Source of the DNA: Azolla caroliniana
Taxonomy: Eukaryota > Polypodiophyta
NCBI GenBank assembly: GCA_043228905.1
Contig: JBHGNT010000013.1
Coordinates: 17,360,001-17,424,000, forward strand
DNA: 64,000 nt
Direction of reading: 5' to 3'
Shown here: positions 32,694 through 43,825 of the stretch, piece after piece
Position numbering within the stretch: position 1 is the first letter of the stretch
Layout of the letters: every line of letters begins with the position of its first letter
Notes under the pieces: model-generated
What the model saw: only the letters and a program-made list of their open reading frames with translations
The model's database searches: none
What the model was told of the DNA's origin: nothing
Translations under genes and position numbers: made by a program

Positions 32694-32766
32694 TCCGCCC
32701 CCACCTAACCGCGCATCCACCGGCATGCGCCAAATTGAGTCGGGACGGAGAAAACCGGTCCAGCCT

Positions 32767-35700
32767 TCATTCCCCGCCCGTCGGTTCTTCCTCTGTTTCC
32801 GATCGTTCGTCGTCGCGGTCCAGGCCAACCGGACCCGGCTCGTCGTCGTGACGCTTCTTGAACGGTTTGATCCGCTTCCCAGCTACCGGTATCGCCATTC
32901 TCGTGCCGTCGAGCTCCGCCAGATGGTACGTCCCGTTGTCATTGGCGCTTTGTACCACGTAAGGCCCGAACCACCTTCTTGCGAACTTCCGTGTCACTCG
33001 GTGCTGGTTGTCAAGGCTGCTGTCGTAGACTAGCACCCAGTCGCCTTCCTCGGTCTTCTTCGGTCGGAGCCGGTGCGTTCGGTCGAACCGGGCTTTGTTC
33101 CTCATCCTTGCTTCCCGAAGCTTTTCCGCAGCCTGCTCCACGTCCTCCGGTCTTCGCTCGAGCTGTCGTATACGCGCCGCCAGCAGCTCCTCCCGGTTCA
33201 TCTCGTCTCTCCAGTCCACGGTTGCCCACGAGGAGATCGTACGTTCCATCAGCATGACCGGCTTCTGCCCAAACATGAGTTGTGCCGGCATGAATCCGGT
33301 TACCGAACTGTGCGTAGTTCAGTCCGCCCACAACGCGTAAGGCAACAGCCGCGGCCAGTTCCCAACTTGACCTCCGCATGCCCGAACTAACGCCTTGACG
33401 ATCGGTCCGTGTCCGCGCTCCACCTTCCCATTCGCCTCCGGATTATACGCAGTGGTAAGCGAGAGCTTGACTCCTAGCCGGTCGAACAGTTCCTCAGCCT
33501 CTTCGGCGTCCAACTCCCCGCGATCAGCCACGATCTTCCCGACACACCCGTACCGGCATATCACGTCCTCGATCAGGAACCGACATACGGCCGTGGTCGT
33601 TTTGTTCTGAAGGGCTCGGCCTTCCACCTGGTTCGTCAGATCTTCCCGAGCCAGGACCAGATACCGCATCTGTCCTACGCCCATCGGCATCGTCACTAGA
33701 TCTACCATCCATTTGAAGTGGATGGTCGGAGGGTACGTAGGGTGAAGCTCGTCCCGATGCTGGACTATGGAGTGCATCTGACAGCTCTCGCAAGTTGTCA
33801 TGAACCGATGCACGTCCCGGTACAGTCCCAACCACCAGTACTTCCCCTTTATCTTCTCGAACGTGGCCCACGTTCCAGGGTGTCCAGCCCAAGGGCTGTC
33901 GTGGTAGGCCGTCAGCAGCTCCTCCTGTTCTTCCTTCAACGCCACCACCCGGAGCGGGACGTCGTTCCTCTTCTTCGGGTGCTTCCATAAGTATCCATCC
34001 CGGAGAAAGAATCGATATGCTTTCTTCCGGATCCGGTTTGCCTCGTCCCTCGTCCATGACGCATCCGGCGTCATCGTCCTCAAAAACCCACCGATCTGGA
34101 GCCACTCGCCGTCGTACTTGCTCTCGTCGAAGTCGTTAAGTGCCGGAGTGCTCGTCCCATCGGTCGTTACGTACGCTGCCTCGAAGAAGTCCACGCCGAC
34201 TTCTTCGTCCTCCGAAACCATGCCGCCCTCGTCATCAAACCTTGCCCTCGAAAGCATGTCGGCCATGGCGTTGTCCCTTCCGGAAATGTGTCGTATTTCC
34301 GGGTCCAGGGACTGGATGTACGCTATCCACCGGAGCATCGCCAGGTCCGGTGTCGCGCATCCGGAAACCATGCCGAGAATCGGCAGGCAATCCGTCTCGA
34401 TAACCACTTCTGTCCCGATCAAGTAGTCTTTGTCGGCCTTTACTACCGAAACGATACCCCAGAGTTCGCGTTTAACCTGGGCGTACCCTCGCTGTCGTTC
34501 ACTAAGAACCTTCGCGCCGAATCGGATCGGGAACCGAATGCCCTTCCTGTAGACAGCCTTCCGGAGCGCCGCTGCTGCCGCAAGAGCTTCCTTCAGCTTC
34601 CGGACCGACTCCGTGTGCTCGTCTCGCCACTCGAATTTTCGCCCTTTCTTTAGCAACCCGTATAGCGGCTCCGCAACGTGGGAGTAATGCGGGATCCATA
34701 TGTGGTAGAACGCGCATGCCCCCAGGAACCTCCGAACTTCCGTAATCGAGCTACAATCGGTCTTCACCGCGGAGATGGCTTCTACCTTTGCCGGATACGA
34801 CTTCCGGCCATATGGTCCACATAGGTGTCCGACTACCAGGATTTCCGATTGCCCGAAGGCTGATTTCTCCCCGGAGAAGGTGAGCCTCGCATCCTCTAGC
34901 CTCTGTAGCACCTTCTCGCAGTCGTCGATGTGTGTCGCCACGAATCGCCGGCATCCGTCCGGCCCGACTGTCTCGTCCTTCTCCTCCACCGGGCACCCCT
35001 TGATCGGGATGTCGTCTAGAAACGGCATGGTGATGTCCGGGATGCAATCCCTCAGTACCTTGTTCATTGCATTCACCATGTGGGCTACCGAGTTGGTCCC
35101 TCCTTGTGGCAAGGTACACATTCGCACTAGGCCGAGGGGGGTTCGTATTATCGTAATGTCTCTGCTCTCCACGGCTAGCTGGAACTGGTCGTACCCCGAG
35201 TACAGATCACCGACCGAGTAAATCGACCTTCCGGTGAAGGCCTCCGCGAACTCGTCTATGGTCGGTCCGATTCCTGTGTTCCGGATGGTCACTCTGTTGA
35301 CCGGCTGCAGGTCCTGAATGAAGCGCAATGTTCCGTTTTTCTTTGGTACGGTAAACCATCGGTTCGAGTATGGCGCGCTCGACGGTTCGAGAATACCCAT
35401 ATCGACTTTCTGCCTCAATAGCTCCATCAACTTCGGGATGTGAGCTCTCGGTACTAGAATCGGCTTGAGATTCCACGGTACATGCGGTACCGTGAATATC
35501 ACCATCGGCTCCACGATCGTCGGGTCTACGCACCCGATCTCTTCCGGTGAGAATGCAAAGGCTTTCCCGTGCCTTCCGAGCATTCTCCGAAACCGGTCTT
35601 CCTCTGCCGGCAGTAGGAACCCGCCCCCACCGATTTTGAGCTCTCGGAGCGTTCCGTCTGTGAAGGTGTGTCCTATGCAGGCCGGATCTAGTAAACTGGG

Positions 35701-36055
35701 GTCTGACGCCACCCCTCTGATTCGGGACTCCCTGCCCTCCGGCAAGGGTGCCGCGACTGGCCTTACCTTCCGGTCCACAGTCTTGTACCTCGTGCTAACT
35801 CGGGCCGTCCGATCCGACCCGAGCCCCCGACTGAAGTTCGCGATGACTTCGTACATCTCTTCGGAACATACCGGTATCGTCCGGTCTTCGTTAAGGTCTT
35901 CTCCGGCTACCTTCCTCAGCATTCCCAAGGTGTCGTCGAAGGAGACCGCCTCCACGGCTCCGCTGATTTCCTTGTCCGGGCTGAGAACTCCGCACGCTCG
36001 AAGTCGCACTTCCGCCCTTGTCTTTTCTCGGCCGACGATGCCGACTATCATACAC
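32767..36055 (-). pseudogene. G2 reverse transcriptase, RNase H, integrase
   Basis: A 910-codon minus-strand frame (36051-33319), then after a single stop (TGA at about 33319, inside YALWAD-TTHSSV) a 174-codon frame to 32767. The RT has SAPYSNRWFTVPKKNG, VGDLYSGYDQFQLA and an intact MPFLDDIPIKG. Its RNase H lacks the block present in G1 between KAVY and RFPI: about 75 bp including the first catalytic Asp segment are missing in frame near 34540. The integrase has HPGTW...CESCQMH, MVDLVTMPMG, IVADRGELD and NPEANGKVERGH. The C-terminus has GDWVLVYDSSL and a long acidic tail (DDERSETEEE). The gene is close to intact but carries these two lesions. Confidence 0.88.
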
Positions 36056-36169
36056 CCTCCATTGTCGGAGAAGCAAAATCCCCTACCTATCGTACAATCG
36101 TGGGGACTTTCCCGAGTGTCCGGACTGTCTCGGCCCCACGCCTTGGCAGCCCTCTCTAAAAATCCTCCC

Positions 36170-36605
36170 GGTTCTCGCCACCGAGGGATTCGCGGTTTCG
36201 CTCGTGGTTCGGTCGCACCGTCAGAAATTGGACCGAATGGCGCCCGTCCTAGCTTTTGACCCTCGCGTAGGCCGAACCGTTGTCCAGCACCTTGGTCTCC
36301 ATTCGCGCCGCCGTGATGTATGGTTCCCCTAATATGACCGGGTGCGAGGACGTCTCCTGTACGAAGAAGTGTTGGTCAACCTCGACGTCGCCGATCTTGA
36401 CTCGCACGTTCGGGCAGGCCCCATGCAGTTCCTCGATGGCGCGCGTCGCCGCCTGTATCTTCCACCCGTGCTTGGTGTTGATCGGCCACTTCCCCTTCTT
36501 ATAGAAGTCCATGGACATCAGGTTTATTTCCAAACCGTGGTCCACCAATGCCACCACCGGTTCCTGAACATCTCCGATCTTTACCGGGGTCTCCGTGGTC
36601 GCTCG
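36170..36605 (-). pseudogene. G2 retropepsin, part after the H insertion
   Basis: The minus strand reads TTETPVKIGDVQEPVVALVDHG then LEINLMSMDFYKKG, GACPNVRVKIGDVEVDQ and ARMETKVLDNGSAYARVK, with an in-frame stop before DGRHSVQF (near 36249). The N-terminal part is on the other side of element H (42100-42310). DHG is at the active-site position as in G1. Confidence 0.8.
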
Positions 36606-36915
36606 TGTTGGAGACAAGGTCGTGTCGATGCGGAAGATCAAGAAGCATTCGATTAGGGTTTCTAGTACCTGCGTATGACAGTTTCTAAGATCGTGCACAG
36701 AGAGAGAGAGAGAGAGAGAGAGAGGAGGCACAAAAGATTCTTCCTATTCCATAGAAAACAATAATACAACCAACCTTACAAAAAAGGTTACAAGGTCACT
36801 ATATATAGTGACCGACTTAGGGCAACTACCATTTATGCTAATTACACAAATGGCCCAAACTTGATCTATACAAAGGGATAGTGTGAATACGTCCATTATA
36901 CACTTGTATTCGACA
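36606..36915 (-). repeat. 3' LTR of H
   Basis: 310 bp, TGTTGGAGAC to TATTCGACA on the plus strand. It contains an AG microsatellite at about 36700-36724 and a palindrome GGTCACTATATATAGTGACC at 36794-36813 that includes the likely TATA box. The polypurine tract (TTACGGGGGAG on the element strand) follows at 36916-36928. Confidence 0.93.
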
Positions 36916-37108
36916 CTCCCCCGTAATGGGCGTATACATGGGTTATCTAAGATTACAGGTATAAACCTAGGTTCTCGGACATATCAGTTTTGTTCGAGTC
37001 GGCAGGGTCCGAAGGCAGAAGACCGAACTGGTCGGGTCGGAAGAGTTGAAGCCGATCATTGAGGAACTGATGTCGGTTGTCTGAAACCATCCTGCGCTGT
37101 GTCCGGCT

Positions 37109-38035
37109 CTAACCGGACTGGTTTGTCGTTACGCCCATCTGATGCCGAAGGGACCGAAAGCGGTCTGCCGAAAGACACTTGGTCATTCCATCTGCGACAT
37201 TGTCGGTTGTGGATATTTTCTCTAGACCGATTTTCCCTGAAATGACGCAGTCCCGAACGAAGTGATATCGAACGTCGATATGTTTGGAGGCGTTGTGGTG
37301 AACCGGATTTCTCGACAAGGCAACAGCACCTTGACTGTCGCTATAGACAACTGGGGCCGAGTCATGGTCGACTTGTCGAAACGTGTGCGCCAGCCGGCCG
37401 AGCCACAAAGCTTCTTTTGCAGCGTCGGTCGCAGCTACATATTCTGCTTCGGTCGTTGAGGTTGTTGTGCACTCCTGAAGTTTCGACTTCCATGAAATTG
37501 CTCCATTGCCGAATTTGAAGCAGTATCCGGTTGTTGATTTCCGACTGTCTATACAGCCGGCGAAGTCCGAGTCGGTGTAACCGACAACGCCCGAGGTCGA
37601 GTTCGGACCGAAAAGAATGCCGTGGTCTTTTGTGCCAGCCAGATATTTGAACACATGCTTGACTGCGTTCCAATGCGATCGGCCAGGATTGTGCATAAAT
37701 CTGCTAACGACTCCTACGACATGAGAGATATCAGGCCGTGTCGCGACCATCAGGTACATAAGAGAGCCGACTGCCGGTGCATACGGTACCGACTTCATAT
37801 CTTCCCCCTCCGGACCGGATGTCGGGCAGTCTCGCTGAGAGAGCCGAAGATTCATGGGGAGCGGGGTTGAAGCAGATTTGGCTGATTGCATGTTGAAGCG
37901 TTCCAAGACACGTCCGATATAGTCGGTCTGAGACAAAAAAAGATGTCGTTTATCGCGATGCCGACTAATCTTCATGCCAAGTATGTGTCGTGCCGGACCG
38001 AGATCCTTCATGGCAAACTTCAACCGCAGTTGCCA
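37109..38035 (-). pseudogene. H reverse transcriptase end and RNase H
   Basis: A 304-codon frame containing KFAMKDLGPARHILGMKISR, YVAATDAAKEALWLGRL, VVYSDSQGAVALSRNPVHHNASKHIDVRYHF-type SKHIDVRYHFVRD, and DNVADGMTKCL. These are the late RT and RNase H motifs of copia elements. It is in a different frame from the upstream 1021-codon frame. The break lies near 38040-38052, just after YVDDMLISG, and a small indel of a length not divisible by three accounts for it. Confidence 0.9.
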
Positions 38036-38051
38036 AACGAGATCGGCAAGT

Positions 38052-41000
38052 TCACCCGCGTCCAGAAATTAGCATGTCGTCCACGTAAATGATGAGGAAG
38101 ATGGGTGATCCATCTTGAGCTGTGTTGGTAAAAAGACAATGGTCCTCATCGCTTTTTGAGAAGCCGATCGATTGGATGAAGTCGTCGAACTTCTTGTACC
38201 ATTGTCGCGGTGCCTGTTTGAGGCCATATAGACTCTTCCTGAGTCGGCAGACTAGATGTTCTTGGCCAGTTGCCACGAAGCCTTTTGGCTGCTCCATATA
38301 AATTTCCTCTTCAAGATCACCATGGAGGAAGGTTGTTTTGACATCTAGCTGAATCAGCTCCAAGTTGTCGGCTGCCACTACGCCGAGTAGGAAACGAAGG
38401 GTTGTCATTTTCACCACTGGTGAAAAAATCTCGTCGAAGTCGACGCCATATTCTTGTCGGAAGCCCTTCGCAACTAATCTGGCCTTGTACTTTGGGGTGG
38501 TCGAATCAGACGTCTCTTTTAGGCGATAAACCCACTTGCAAGGAAGAGCACGTCGATTCTTAGGTAGTTCGACCAGATCCCAAGTCTTGTTTGCCCGAAT
38601 GGAGTGCATTTCCGACTCCATCGCCAGATGCCAGGTGGCTGAATCGACAGATGTCGATGCTTCTTCGTAAGACGTCGGTTCGCCGGCGTCGGTGAAGAAA
38701 ATTCCAGGAGAGTACCTCTCCGGAGGTTGCGACAGTCTCTCGGATCGTCTAGGTATGATTGGACTGGTCGCATCGGGTATCGAGGTCGGATGGTCCGAAA
38801 GCGAATCATTCGGCTGTGCCGAGTCAGAGTTGTCCGAGTCGGTAGTGTAAGGTTCAGCTACCCGTGAAGCTGACCGTGTGTTAAGAGCGGGGCCTTCTTG
38901 AAGGGTCGGCACATCGGAAAATGTTACCCTTCGGACTTCGATCGGTGTTTCGACTGATGGATTCATAGCCGACTCGTTGAACACAACGTCCGAACTACGA
39001 ACGATTTGTCTGCGTTCGGGGTCCCAGAGTCGGTATCCCATTTCGCCGTCGGATCCATATCCAAGGAAAATGCATTTCCTGGACCGAGGTGCAAGTTTTC
39101 GGCAATCATCTTTCGGAATAAGGGCATACGCCTCGCATCCGAAGATCCTCAGCTTGTCGTAATTCGGCTTACTGCCGATCCATAGTTCCTGAGGAATTTG
39201 AAGTCCTAGAGGTCTACTTGGCGACATATTGATTATGTGTACTGCCGTGAGTAGAGCCTCTGCCCAGAAACCATCCGACAGTCCGGAGTGTTGGAGCATG
39301 GAAACTATCCGTTCTTGGATTGTCCGATTCATGCGTTCTGCAATCCCGTTTTGCTCCGGACTGTGTGGTGCCGTAAATTCACGTCGGATGCCGCGTTGTC
39401 GGCATAATTTGACGAATTCTTCTGATTTGAACTCTCCCCCATTGTCGGTCCGAAAGCATTTCAGTTTTCGGTCAGTTTGATTTTCTACCATAGCGAGCCA
39501 ATCGGAGAAGATCGAGAAGACACGATCTTTGGTGCGAATTGGATAAGCCCACACCTTTCGAGTCGAATCGTCAATAAAACTGACGAAGTAAGAGGCACCG
39601 CCGAGAGACTGATGCGGCATTGGGCCACAGACGTCCGAGTGGACTAAATCGAGAGGTCTCGTTTCTCTTGGTGCTGATGTCGGGTGTGATGCGGCTGCTT
39701 GTTTGCCATACTGGCAATGTTCGCAGAATTGATGATCCGAGAAGGAGAGTTTAGGGATGTATCCGGCTCTAGATAGGTGCGTGATGCCGGCCTTGCTGAG
39801 GTGTCCTAATCTTCTGTGCCATAGTGATGACACAGGAATATCCACCAAAAACAGGTTACCCTCTCTGAGCGTAACGTGTAACGGATACAGTGAGTGTATC
39901 TTGGGTCCTCTGGCAAGCAGGAGGTTCCCCCTGTGGAGTGTCCACCCTCCCGAAGAAAAACCGGCACGAATGCCGTCTTCATCTAGTTGTCCGACTGAGA
40001 TCAATGGCCTTGAGAGCTCGGGTACAAGTGTAGAGCCACCTGCAAGGTTGAGCTCTACTGTGCCGATTCCAATGATGTCACAGTGTTGCGAGTTGCCGAC
40101 TCGAACTGAGTCGGAGTGACGGATCGTATATTGCCGAAATTGGGATCGATGAGGAGTCACGTGAAATGACGCGACCGAATCTAAGAGCCATGTGCTCGAT
40201 TCTTCAGTCGTGAGCAGAACTTCTGATCCGACTGGATTTTCGATTGATAGTATATTCGGGTCGTTTGGTAACACATCAGCTGAGGAGCTGATGTAATTGA
40301 TCTCCTCATGCCGGCCACTCTTCTTGTCTGATTTCTGAGACTTGTCGTTCTTGTTCTTGAGTGCGCGGCAGTCGGCTTTGATGTGTCCGGGTTTCTTGCA
40401 ATAGTTGCAGATTCGATTATCCCGTGACTGGCTCCGTCTTCGCTGATTGTTCGGCTGCCGTGAGGAATCTCTTCCTCGTATGTTCGATCGGTCTGTCGAA
40501 CCTTGTACTACATAAGCGTCGTCTGTTGAGTCTTTGGCGAAAGACTTTCTTCGAGCTGCTTCGGTCAGGATTGCGCTCGTGACTTCGGAGTATTTAACAG
40601 CCCTGGTTGACGCGTTGCACACGGTTGTGACGAAAGTTTCCCATGATGAGGGAAGGCTGCTCATGAGTATCATTGCTCTGAGTTCATCCTCGATTGCCGT
40701 CCCCTGAGATGAGATTTGGGAGCTTATGCTTTCGTACTCATTGAGATGTGCTTGAACCGAATCTGATTCTTTCATCCGCAAGTTGTAGAGGCGCCGGATC
40801 AGAAACATCTTTGTTGCAGCAACCTTCTTTTCGTAAGTGTCCGACAGTGTTTTCCACAGTTCGAATGTTGTCGTACACGATTGCACCGTAAAGTATACCG
40901 ATTCCGATAGGTGCATCCGAATCGTGGCGCGGACGATTCTGTCCAGCTTCTGCCACTCAATTGGTTTGTATCCTTCTGGAGGTTCTTCATTTTCGATGGG

Positions 41001-41117
41001 ATCGATTTGCCCCTTGACTATGAGATAGTCCTGCATTTGCTCCTTCCAGAAGTTGAAGTTCGATCCATCGAACTTTCGTAGACTCATTTCTGACGAGCCG
41101 GATGTTGATGCCATCAA
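38052..41117 (-). CDS. H gag-protease-integrase-RT polyprotein
   Basis: 1021 codons from the ATG at 41117. The gag is at residues about 10-230 (KFDGSNFNFWKEQMQDYL; ELWKTLSDTYE; DELRAMILMSSLP), with a zinc knuckle CNYCKKPGHIKADC at about 237-250. The protease is at about 311-320, where the usual DSGA reads DSVA, so the catalytic glycine is lost. The integrase finger starts WHRRLGHLSKAG and runs to FCEHCQYGK, with core residues in HSDVCGPM, FRTDNGGEF and HSPEQNGIAERMNRT. The RT starts at WDLVELPKNRRALPCKWVYR and includes QLDVKTTFLHGDLEEEIYM, SLYGLKQAPRQWY and YVDDML. It ends at a stop shortly after YVDD because of the frameshift. Expressed from the right-hand LTR; cytoplasmic particle protein when functional. 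Confidence 0.92.
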   Translation of the reverse strand: MMASTSGSSEMSLRKFDGSNFNFWKEQMQDYLIVKGQIDPIENEEPPEGYKPIEWQKLDRIVRATIRMHLSESVYFTVQSCTTTFELWKTLSDTYEKKVAATKMFLIRRLYNLRMKESDSVQAHLNEYESISSQISSQGTAIEDELRAMILMSSLPSSWETFVTTVCNASTRAVKYSEVTSAILTEAARRKSFAKDSTDDAYVVQGSTDRSNIRGRDSSRQPNNQRRRSQSRDNRICNYCKKPGHIKADCRALKNKNDKSQKSDKKSGRHEEINYISSSADVLPNDPNILSIENPVGSEVLLTTEESSTWLLDSVASFHVTPHRSQFRQYTIRHSDSVRVGNSQHCDIIGIGTVELNLAGGSTLVPELSRPLISVGQLDEDGIRAGFSSGGWTLHRGNLLLARGPKIHSLYPLHVTLREGNLFLVDIPVSSLWHRRLGHLSKAGITHLSRAGYIPKLSFSDHQFCEHCQYGKQAAASHPTSAPRETRPLDLVHSDVCGPMPHQSLGGASYFVSFIDDSTRKVWAYPIRTKDRVFSIFSDWLAMVENQTDRKLKCFRTDNGGEFKSEEFVKLCRQRGIRREFTAPHSPEQNGIAERMNRTIQERIVSMLQHSGLSDGFWAEALLTAVHIINMSPSRPLGLQIPQELWIGSKPNYDKLRIFGCEAYALIPKDDCRKLAPRSRKCIFLGYGSDGEMGYRLWDPERRQIVRSSDVVFNESAMNPSVETPIEVRRVTFSDVPTLQEGPALNTRSASRVAEPYTTDSDNSDSAQPNDSLSDHPTSIPDATSPIIPRRSERLSQPPERYSPGIFFTDAGEPTSYEEASTSVDSATWHLAMESEMHSIRANKTWDLVELPKNRRALPCKWVYRLKETSDSTTPKYKARLVAKGFRQEYGVDFDEIFSPVVKMTTLRFLLGVVAADNLELIQLDVKTTFLHGDLEEEIYMEQPKGFVATGQEHLVCRLRKSLYGLKQAPRQWYKKFDDFIQSIGFSKSDEDHCLFTNTAQDGSPIFLIIYVDDMLISGRG

Positions 41118-41776
41118 ATTTGGTTTCGGTTGACGAAGCTTGGTTCGGAGTTGACTACGAACCTTGTTGGAGTGCAGCCGGTTGGCTCACCCGATATCGT
41201 TCTAGTCGGATTTGGACCCGAGTCGGTTCGGCTTCGGATATATGTATTGTTGAACTTGCTCGAATTGACTCCAGTAACTTGAGGGACAGAACCGACTGGT
41301 CTTCCCGAATGTTGCCGAGTCGGAGTGAGCCCGGTTCGCTTCCGAATATATATGCCAAATACCGATTATTGAAACCGATTGTCTGGACCGATTCTGCTTC
41401 GGGTGACTGCAGCGACGAGAGAGACGGATCCAACTGATCCTCCCGAATGTCGATCAGCCGGATGAAGCACGAATTTGGGTTGTTGTCCTTGAAGTCGTCG
41501 TTGTGCAGGAACCCCACCTCAAGCAGTTACGATCAGGGAAGTAGAGTACAGCCGACTGGCTTACTCCGAGTGATGATCTAACGCAGCGAGATTCAAGCTT
41601 GTGTTTGCCTACTTTCTTCTCTGTTTCTTCGAATGACGCAAGAGGCCGAATGCTTTGCAGACTAGGATGAAGCGAAAGGCCGAATACTGTGCAGGCTCTG
41701 ATGAAGCGAAGAACCGAATGTTGTGCAGGCTGAGACGACGGCCGACAGCGGGTTGAGGGACCGAATACTGTGCAGG

Positions 41777-41789
41777 CTCTGATACCAGA
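41777..41789 (-). promoter_or_regulatory. Primer-binding site of H
   Basis: Directly next to the 5' LTR the element strand reads TGGTATCAGAGCC, complementary to the 3' end of plant initiator tRNA-Met, the standard primer for copia elements. Confidence 0.9.
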
Positions 41790-42099
41790 TGTTGGAGACA
41801 AGGTCGTGTCGATGCGGAAGATCAAGAAGCATTCGATTAGGGTTTCTAGTACCTGCGTATGACAGTTTCTAAGATCGTGCACAGAGAGAGAGAGAGAGAG
41901 AGAGAGAGGAGGCACAAAAGACTCTTCCTATTCCATAGAAAACAATAATACAACCAACCTTACAAAAAAGGTTACAAGGTCACTATATATAGTGACCGAC
42001 TTAGGGCAACTACCATTTATGCTAATTACACAAATGGCCCAAACTTGATCTATACAAAGGGATAGTGTGAATACGTCCATTATACACTTGTATTCGACA
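41790..42099 (-). repeat. 5' LTR of H
   Basis: 310 bp, matching 36606-36915 with one visible substitution (GACTCTTCC versus GATTCTTCC). Confidence 0.93.
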
Positions 42100-43825
42100 G
42101 CTCGGGCCCAGTGTGGCCTCGAATAGTGGCTCTCCGCCCACTCGTCTTCCATCGCCATGTCGTCGATGTGCGTTGTCCGCACCTCCACCGGTCTTTCCGG
42201 TTCCGTCTCCGTCGACAGCCTCTTCCGTTTCACCAGGTCCCCAATGAAGTCGTGGAACTCCTTCTTGACGATCCCTAGCACCTCCCGTAATGACAGCTCC
42301 ACTTTGTTGTCGAGGATCCGTTCTTCCAGGACCTTTCGTAGGTCCGTAGTCCTTTCTATTTCCGTCCCCAGTCGGTATCCACCCTTCCTCGGGTTATCTT
42401 GCGAGCTGGACCCACCGGCATTGTTCCGTCATTGCCCGAATCGGGTCTCGTACCGTTGTGAGGGCCCGGCCGCTCCGGCTTTCCCCACTCGCTTGTCTTC
42501 TACCAGAGCCTCGTAGTTCCGGCAAGCGGCTTCTACGAAGCCCGTCTTCTCCTCGACCGGATCGCTCCACCCGGTTATTTCCCGGACCCGTCTCTCAGCA
42601 CGGTCCGTTTAATCTTTCCTTGGTCGTGCACCGGCAAGACCTTCTAGCATTGCCGACCAGAATCCGTCTTTGCCCTCCTTTCGGGCCTCGCTGCCCCCGA
42701 CCCGAATGCCGGCCGACGCCGAGTAGTGGATGGCCTCCACGTGTCGGGCCACTACCTCTTCCATCAGTCTCTTCATTCCTCCTCGCCCGTCGTTTCTGTT
42801 CAGGGCCCTCCTAGTGTCGCCGGCGTGCACCCGGCCTTCCCACAGGTACACCACCTGGTTCCTCAACGCCTCTGTGAAATCGCCGCAGTCCTTCCGAATG
42901 TGGCCGACCTCGCCGCACCACATGCACCTGTTCCCCGCTGCCGGTCGTCAGTCACGAGCCGGTTCGCCGCCTTCCCTTCGAGTCTGGGCGATCTGGAGAT
43001 CCTTTATCGCCCGCGTCAACTCCTCCAGCGTTGCTCCTCCGGACGAGCCATTGACCATGCCGGCCGAAGCCGGACCGGTTTCAAGCCATTCCCGGGTTTC
43101 TTCCCTTCGCACTTGCGGTGCCGGTTCAAGCCTCCTTGCTGTGACAGAGCCCGCACCGGCCGCCCCGTTGTCAGCCCATTCTCGTCGTTTGTCGAAACGG
43201 CCACAGACTCTCTTAACCGCAGCCCAGTCGGTTGTCAGCCCGTCTTCGGTTTCCAGCAAGGAGCCGACTTGATCTCTGTCTCGCTCGTCCACCGACTTGA
43301 CGAACAATAGGACTCGGCTCGTATCCAGAACGGTTCGGTCAAGCGCCGAAAGGCGCGCAAAGCGTTCTTCGAACTCCCGGAGGAGTGCCGACGCGTTTCT
43401 TCCTTTGTCGGGGGACTCCACCCATTCCATGAAGTCCCGTTTCGAAAGCCGGAGCGCGTCGTCCAGCCCGTATTTTTCTAGGAGTCGGCCTTCGAACTCC
43501 TCCCAGGTACGGCTCTCCGCCCGCACCTGGAGCACCTCCGCATGGATGCTCGGCATCGCCACTCGAGGAAACCCGGCAAGACGCCTCTCTTCCGGAATGT
43601 CCCGCATCAGCATTTCTGCCCCGTAGGACGCCAAATACTTTGTGGCATCCTTTCCGCTGAACCGGCCGATCGTACTGACGACCGCCTCAATGGCTCTGTC
43701 GAGGGCGTCAGTGCCCTCGCGTGCACTCAATATCCGATCCACGGCCGAAGCCATGGCCTCTGCAAGATCCGACCCCTTCATCTTCTGCTCTTCTGCCGCC
43801 TCTTTCACGTCGGGTTCACCAAAGA
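42100..43825 (-). pseudogene. G2 gag and start of protease
   Basis: Just inside the LTR the frame opens with GEPDVKEAAEEQKMKGSDLAEAM, then the gag-like domain (GRFSGKDATKYLASYGAEML; GFPRVAMPSIHAE; SRTWEEFEGRLLEKYGLDDAL) and helices up to TLEELTRAIKDLQIAQ. An in-frame TGA near 42949 (a CGA in G1) cuts it before the zinc knuckle CMWCGEVGHIRKDC, and a TAA near 42609 cuts the next frame. Further on, EVRTTHIDDMAMEDEWAESHY at 42100-42200 is the spacer leading to the protease. The gag core parallels that of element B. Confidence 0.85.
43805..43825 (-). promoter_or_regulatory. Candidate primer-binding site of G2
   Basis: Two bases inside the 5' LTR the element strand reads TTTGGTGAACCCGACGTGAA, matching the block in element B. 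It is translated as GEPDV in both elements, so gag coding and primer site overlap if the frame is used from upstream. Confidence 0.5.

Larger units (their letters stand above)
36601..42104 (-). mobile_element. H: Ty1/copia element, nearly intact
   Basis: A 5494-bp element, 36606-42099, with the 5-bp duplication GCTCG at 36601-36605 and 42100-42104. Two 310-bp LTRs differ at about one site by eye, the smallest LTR divergence in the window, which agrees with its innermost position. Primer site, gag-pol and polypurine tract are present. A frameshift in RT and a substituted protease active site are the only lesions I see. It interrupts the G2 protease. Confidence 0.93.
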
